Shown here: positions 59,161-64,000 of the stretch, piece by piece
Layout of the letters: each line of letters opens with the position of its first letter
Position numbering within the stretch: the first letter of the stretch is position 1
DNA from: Syncephalis fuscata
Lineage: Eukaryota > Zoopagomycota > Zoopagomycetes > Zoopagales > Piptocephalidaceae
DNA length: 64,000 bases
Direction: 5' to 3'
Assembly: GCA_025786725.1 (NCBI GenBank)
Contig: JAHLTZ010000054.1
Span: 1 to 64,000 of the forward strand
The notes under the pieces: generated by a model
Database searches by the model: none
Told to the model about the DNA's origin: nothing
Seen by the model: only the letters and a program-made list of their open reading frames with translations
Translations under genes and position numbers: made by a program

Positions 59161-60370
59161 ATGGCCAGCGTCGCATCTGTAAACCCATTTACTTATCTTA
59201 ACGACGACGACGAGGGCAACAACACTGCCCCAACTGTCGTCGCTCCAGCAGCACCAAAAGATAAGAAGCAGGCTGCCAAGGACAAAAAGGCCGCTGCCGC
59301 TAAGGCTGCCGCTGCTCCAGCTGCCAAGGCTGCTGCTGCTCCAGAAAAGAGCCGCTCCAAGCCAACTGGTCCACGTACCGGTGCTCCAGCTGCTCGCGCC
59401 ACTGGTGAAGGTAAGTGTAGATCATAATGATAGTTAGCTATCTATAGACTGACCTGTATGCCTATAACTTACAATAATCATTATAATGATTGTTATAACT
59501 ACTTTCTAGGTCGCAACTATGAGGCTGAATCTCGCGATGCTAATCGCACACGTCGCGGTGGTGCCGCCCCTCGTCGTGGAGCTCGTGGTGCTGGTCGCGG
59601 TGGTCGCGGTCGCGAACACGATCGCCATAGCGCCACTGGTCTAGTGTAAGTGTCGATTGCGGTTATATGGTGTACTATAGTTACTTACATGCATGCATGA
59701 ATAGCGACTCCAAGAAGAAGGTCGAGCAAGGATGGGGCCATACCGGCGCTGACTACAGCGAGACTGACAAGCCTGCTACGTAAGTGCATATAGCGTGCCA
59801 CAGCTAACAGATAGATATTAATACACTATGCAGCAAGGCTACTGAGGAAACTGTCGAGGAGGTGTCCGAGGAGGACCAGGAACCACCTGTGAAGACACTC
59901 GATCAATACATCAACGAGCGCGCCGAAAAGCTCAAGTCAGCTGGCATTGAGTCTCTAGAGGCACGCAAGGTCGAGGCTGCTTCGCAGTGGAAGAACACCA
60001 CTGTACTTAAGACCGAAGAGACTGACTTTTTCATTGGCAAGGTAAGCAGCTAGCCTTGGGTTGATTAATCAACAAACCACGGCATAAGCGACTATATGCA
60101 CACTATATGCAACTACAGCTTATTAACAAACAAACAATTTTACATTAGTCTCAATCTACTACCCAGAAACAAAAGAAGAAGAAGCAAAACAAGGTTGTTG
60201 TCTCAATTGAGCAGCGCTTTGAAGAAACTTCATCATCGTTCTCTTCTCGCAGCACCCGCGGTGGTAGCCGTGGTGGTCGCGGTGGTCGCGGCGGTCGTGG
60301 TGGCAGCAGCCGCTCCGGCTCCGGTGCCATGAACGTTGATGACCAGAGCGCCTTCCCCGCTCTTGGATAA
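59161..60370 (+). CDS. SERBP1/HABP4/Stm1-family ribosome-associated RNA-binding protein
   Basis: A ribosome-preservation and mRNA-binding factor by family. Five exons in frame. The start MASVASVNPFTYLNDDDEGN contains the NPF-L-DDD N-terminus of the family. An Ala/Lys-rich segment and an RGG-type stretch (GAAPRRGARGAGRGGRGRE) follow. Then come KKKVEQGWGHTGADYSETDK, the GWG signature of the HABP4/PAI-RBP1 domain, DQYINERAEKLKSAGIESLE, and a second RGG box (TRGGSRGGRGGRGGRGG). The end MNVDDQSAFPALG has the FPALG-type C-terminal motif. G+C is higher than in neighbours, as expected of a highly expressed gene. The last intron ends in TACCCAG. Confidence 0.9.
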
Positions 60371-61090
60371 ATCGCCACATTCTTTTCTACGGGAGGGCCA
60401 TAATGAGCGACGATCAGCGAGTGTAGGAATGCCGTTGTAGAGCATAATGGCTACACCTACGTGCACCACAATCAATGATTGCACTCATTTGCGGCCCTTT
60501 TTTATCCATGACCAACTATTACTACAACAGCAGCGGCACAGTGAATTCTGAATTGAGTGGTTTTAACAATTCGTGATTAAATACTGGAATCTTAAACTGT
60601 AGTAATGAATTTATTGATAGCCAAATTCAAAAAGTGTATAGTTTAATTATATGGCAATGATGATAATTAATGTTATTACCAGTGTCTATACCAACAATGT
60701 TACAATACAAAGTATACGAATGTTTTTACGTCTTTTTATTCGTTTATAACTTTACAGTGTTTATAGCTATTTGTAGTAATCAATAAATCATTGAACACTT
60801 TTATACAATAAATATAGTCTTTCCTCTCCTTTTCAAAGTACTGCGCTATTCTATACTACTTTTCTTTATCACACAGTGCGCTCCTTAACGCCCACACCAT
60901 CCCACGCCTTCGTTGCCTGCCTCTCTCTCTCTTTCTCTCTCTCTCTCTTACTTACTCTCTTACTTGCTCACTTGCTCACTTGCTCTTCCCTTCTCCTTCT
61001 GTTCTGTCGTCCAGTACCCATTGGGTGTGCTTGATTGCGCGCTTGAACTCTAATTGAAATCGAGATTCCTTTTCATCTATTCGTTCTTCA
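60371..61090. other. Intergenic region with pyrimidine-rich promoter tract
   Basis: 720 bp. The first part is AT-rich 3' flank. From about 60,820 the sequence becomes strongly pyrimidine-rich on the plus strand, with (CT)n at 60,923-60,950 and a CTTGCTCACTTGCTCA repeat at about 60,963-60,985, running up to the MPND-like start at 61091. Confidence 0.55.
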
Positions 61091-63247
61091 ATGGCCGAGA
61101 TCAACGATGGGACGGCAGCCGACCCTCCAGGCGGGCATCTCCCCGACATTGATCGCGGTAGCGGCAATCTACTTCATACACAGCATAGTATGAAGCCAAA
61201 GGCCATTGCGATGACACCTAACGCGACGGCAACCTCCACAGCGCTATCGTCACCTCAGTAAGTACAGCTTTGGGATTGTGGATAGTTGGCAGTGATTGGG
61301 CCAGCAATCGGATTAGTATTTGGCTTTTAGTAAACACGCTTGAGCCTGCGAAGCTTCTAGACTTTATTATTATGCGTTCGCTATGCTCGATTCGTACGAT
61401 CGGGCAGTTGCGTTGAGAATGGACATGCGAATCTTGCTATTGATTCTTTAATATTGTTTATTTTTCTTTTTTCTCTGCCATTCTCATCTACCACCAATAA
61501 CTTTGGTCGTAAAGCACATGTAAACGACATGGACACATAATATATGTTTAATAAGCTTTTTCATTTTATGATTATATATTTGTTGTTATTTCTCTGTGCA
61601 CACACTCTCTTACGTTCTACTTTCTTTCCCTCTGTGTGTGAGTGAATAATGGTGATACCACAATTATTGGATTGCCTTTTTGGGACTAGTTTATTTATAG
61701 ACTTTTAATTATTTACGCTGTTGAACAGCACTGTACGCATAGTTTTATCACAATCATTAGTGGCCGCTTTGCTAAAGCACGTCTGTAATGACTCCATACT
61801 ACCAGTATTTGGCTATCTTGGTGGACATACTGGCCAGGTGGCGGTAGAGGTGATGCACAAGGCCGTCGACATGAATATCTAGTTTGTCATGTCAGTGACT
61901 TTGTGGCCTCTGAGCGGTAAGTTAGGCGATAGTATTAATGATTTGTGGCTGATGGACTATGGCTATTTAAAGTGCCGTTGACACAGTACTTAATGAATTG
62001 CCTGAAGAGACGATTGGTTCATTGGAACGGGCAACTTTGCTTTTCCGTGATCGAGGACTTGATTGTATCGGATGGTATCGCAGGTAAGTAGAGACTGATC
62101 ATTAATTGTATACACTATAGTATTTACTATTTTTATGTGTAATAGTGCGCCTGGAAAGCTGACCTTTCAGCCTACATTGATGGATTTTCAACGACAACGA
62201 CATATGCAACGTCAAGTAAGTGGTGTTAATTACCATTAACATATACTTTATATTCTAATTTATCCCAGTTTCCTTGGTCGGTAGGAGCACTGTTGACACC
62301 ACCACCCATTGAAGATGGCGGCTATTTAGGCGATATTTCTCCTTCTTTTACTATTTTCCGAGTCCTTTCCAATTTTCTTAATGATCGATACGATACTACT
62401 TGTAATAACACACTATCATCTATCTCACGGCCAATTGACGTGCCAAGTGCCATTGTCCAGGTGCCGTTTGCATTTGCATCGCGAACGGTGACGGATCCAG
62501 TGCTATTTCGTAGACATCAGCACGTGCTTATGGTAACGAAGATTTGCAACTGGTCATTTAACACTGACGACTTACAACTTGACGGCAGAATACACTGGCT
62601 GAGTCTAGAAAGGCCCATGCTTTGCAACTGGCCGATAATGAGAACCGACGGGGCGCGTGTACAATTGCCGATACAGAATACGATGCCTTTTTGACGGATT
62701 TTTGGAAATCAAGTGTTGTAGAGGTAAATAAGCTATTATAGCTTGTCTATGCTATCTAATAATATAATGTCTAGTTAAGCAAATCTATAGAACATGATTT
62801 CGGTCACTGGCTGTGCATAAAGTACAGCTAAAGCAGCAAGTTGCTGACCGTATCCGTTCGCTGACCTATCTACGAGCCAAGCAGCAGTTGCAACAGCAAC
62901 ATCAGCATGCAATGCTAAACGAAAATGGTGCAGACCAAATGGCTGCTGCATTAGCATCAAGTGCCCATGACATTGAACAGCTATTGGCCATGGTAAAAAC
63001 TACATAGTTGTAAATATAGTGGATAATTAATTGCTGTATTATAGTTAATGAAACCTGTAAAGGCAAATCCTGATTATGGATCATTGGTCACTACGACAGT
63101 ACCACCGTCCACAGTACATCGATCCTTGCCACATCGTTGGTATACTCATGCTGGCATGCCACCATCATCGGCTGATGTGGATAGTAACAAGAAAGTCAAA
63201 CAGCATCGATTTCAAAATCAATTATTACTGATTTAGACACGGTATGT

Positions 63248-63292
<45 letters not shown>

Positions 63293-64000
63293 GACGTCTA
63301 TTTAATATTAATCTATTACTGTTATAGAAACAAATGACTAAAACTTCAAATCACCGCCGTGGTAAACAAGCAGTAAACCGACTATAGCTACCATCAATTC
63401 AACAACGATCGGCAATGGTTATTCAAAACGGGCCAAATTATCGACTGGTAAGAAAATAGTAAATTCTTTGGTGTCACTTCAATGAAACCCATCAACAGCC
63501 TACAGTATCGACAATCATCACTAATCCCACCTTCCGTAACATTGCAGCTATACCTGAAAATACAGCGGCTACATTAAACACGCACACAGCACCAATAGCT
63601 AGTCAATGGAAGAGAAGAGACGAAGATGAAGAGAGATTAATAGAGGGTGGTATAAGTTGCAACACTTTATTAACTAGTAATCTATTAAGAAAGTCCTCTT
63701 TACCATTGCCACCAGTATCAGCTCTATTTGATGATACTAACACTAACACTAATAAGCCTAATGGGTCAGTAATCGAAACAACGACAACCGACATTATTCC
63801 AACAGCAACTAAGAACGATCATTCATTGATTAGCCAGCCTGTGTTATCTGATACATCGCAACCAATACCGTCCATAGTATCGCCACCCATCCTTAATGGC
63901 GATTCTTTAGCACATCACCTACCAACTGGTCCGGCACGTCGAGAATCGTTTACTGACGTTGATATTTATCGCTTTACACAGCCTAGTCATTCTAGTTTAA
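61091..64000 (+). CDS. MPN/JAMM-like protein (MPND-type) with degenerate metal motif, 3' end outside window
   Basis: Starts MAEINDGTAADPPGGHLPDI. After a 470-bp intron the MPN region reads VRIVLSQSLVAALLKHVCND and VFGYLGGHTG (human MPND/MYSM1: EVCGYLGGHWD). A later part has DRGLDCIGWYRS and then PTLMDFQRQRHMQRQFPWSV with GALLTPPP. The JAMM zinc motif is lost: where active enzymes have HSHP...S..D this protein has WYRSAPG and PTLMD, so it should be catalytically dead. Downstream are charged helical and Thr/Ser/Asn-rich segments, continuing past the right edge. Frame is lost about five times, each time as if one base were missing: near 61,833-61,837, 62,583-62,585, 62,798-62,800, 63,210-63,212 and 63,375-63,377. 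Product function unknown; a scaffold or chromatin role by analogy only. Confidence 0.68.
63250..63291. repeat. (TAA)n microsatellite
   Basis: About 14 perfect ATA/TAA units inside an intron of the MPND-like gene, between a GTATGT donor at about 63,241 and the TTATAG acceptor at about 63,329. Confidence 0.95.

Noticed and set aside
1-64000. tRNA, rRNA, snRNA genes and CRISPR arrays
   Set aside because: I saw no A/B-box pair with cloverleaf arms, no rRNA core sequence and no direct-repeat/spacer array. The tandem repeats present are simple microsatellites.

Overview
The window is nuclear DNA from a eukaryote with intron-rich, fairly dense genes. Nearly every gene is split by introns of about 45-100 bp that start GTAAG/GTRDG and end TAG or CAG, with AT-rich spacers between genes. 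Plant/fungal-type dihydroxy-acid dehydratase, fungal-like SERBP1/Stm1 and Ybp2/glomulin-like proteins, a Ste7-type MAP kinase kinase and the opisthokont-like SNX, UCH37, Asterix and POLR3E (RPC37) genes point to a fungus. The presence of dihydropteridine reductase suggests an early-diverging lineage rather than an ascomycete or basidiomycete. This placement is inference; no rRNA or marker phylogeny is available here.

Layout. 0-14 kb: edge of a possible membrane protein (-), QDPR (-), ILVD (+), a giant Gln/His-rich TFIIB-related protein (+), and a DUF1308/UPF0415 protein (-). 15-22 kb is an accessory island: a protein kinase with a coiled-coil/Lys-rich tail (-), an unassigned protein with a nuclease-like C-terminal motif (+), and two families of dispersed repeats. 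22-30 kb: UCH37 (+), SF3A1 (-), Asterix/PAT10 (-), GTP cyclohydrolase I (+), and a HemK/PrmC methyltransferase (-) whose stop overlaps that of the cyclohydrolase. 30.8-33.3 kb is a second accessory island: a signal-peptide kinase-like protein (-) beside further repeat copies. 33-47 kb: sorting nexin (+), RhoGEF (-), Ybp2/glomulin-like (-), MAPKK (+), TDG/MUG glycosylase (-), RPC37 (+), ABC1 kinase (-). 47-50 kb: repeats and two small unassigned genes. 51-64 kb: TLC-domain protein (+), a Cys-rich type I membrane protein (+), mitochondrial uL10m (-), SERBP1/Stm1-like (+), and a degenerate JAMM/MPND-like gene running off the right edge (+).

Functionally this is a housekeeping neighbourhood (branched-chain amino acids, pterins, splicing, ER insertion, Pol III, mitochondrial translation and coenzyme Q homeostasis, signalling) interrupted by lineage-specific genes lying among MITE-like repeats. 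GCH1 and QDPR in one window suggest the organism makes and recycles tetrahydrobiopterin.

A recurring oddity is that many genes, including the core splicing gene SF3A1, lose frame by exactly one base, usually inside a short homopolymer, and always in the direction of a missing base. I treat this mainly as a consensus-sequence problem, so I do not call these genes pseudogenes. The strongest biological curiosities are the 1,402-residue TFIIB-like protein without a zinc ribbon, the accessory kinase/nuclease-like genes beside MITEs, and the Cys-rich receptor-like gene built from symmetric phase-1 exons.
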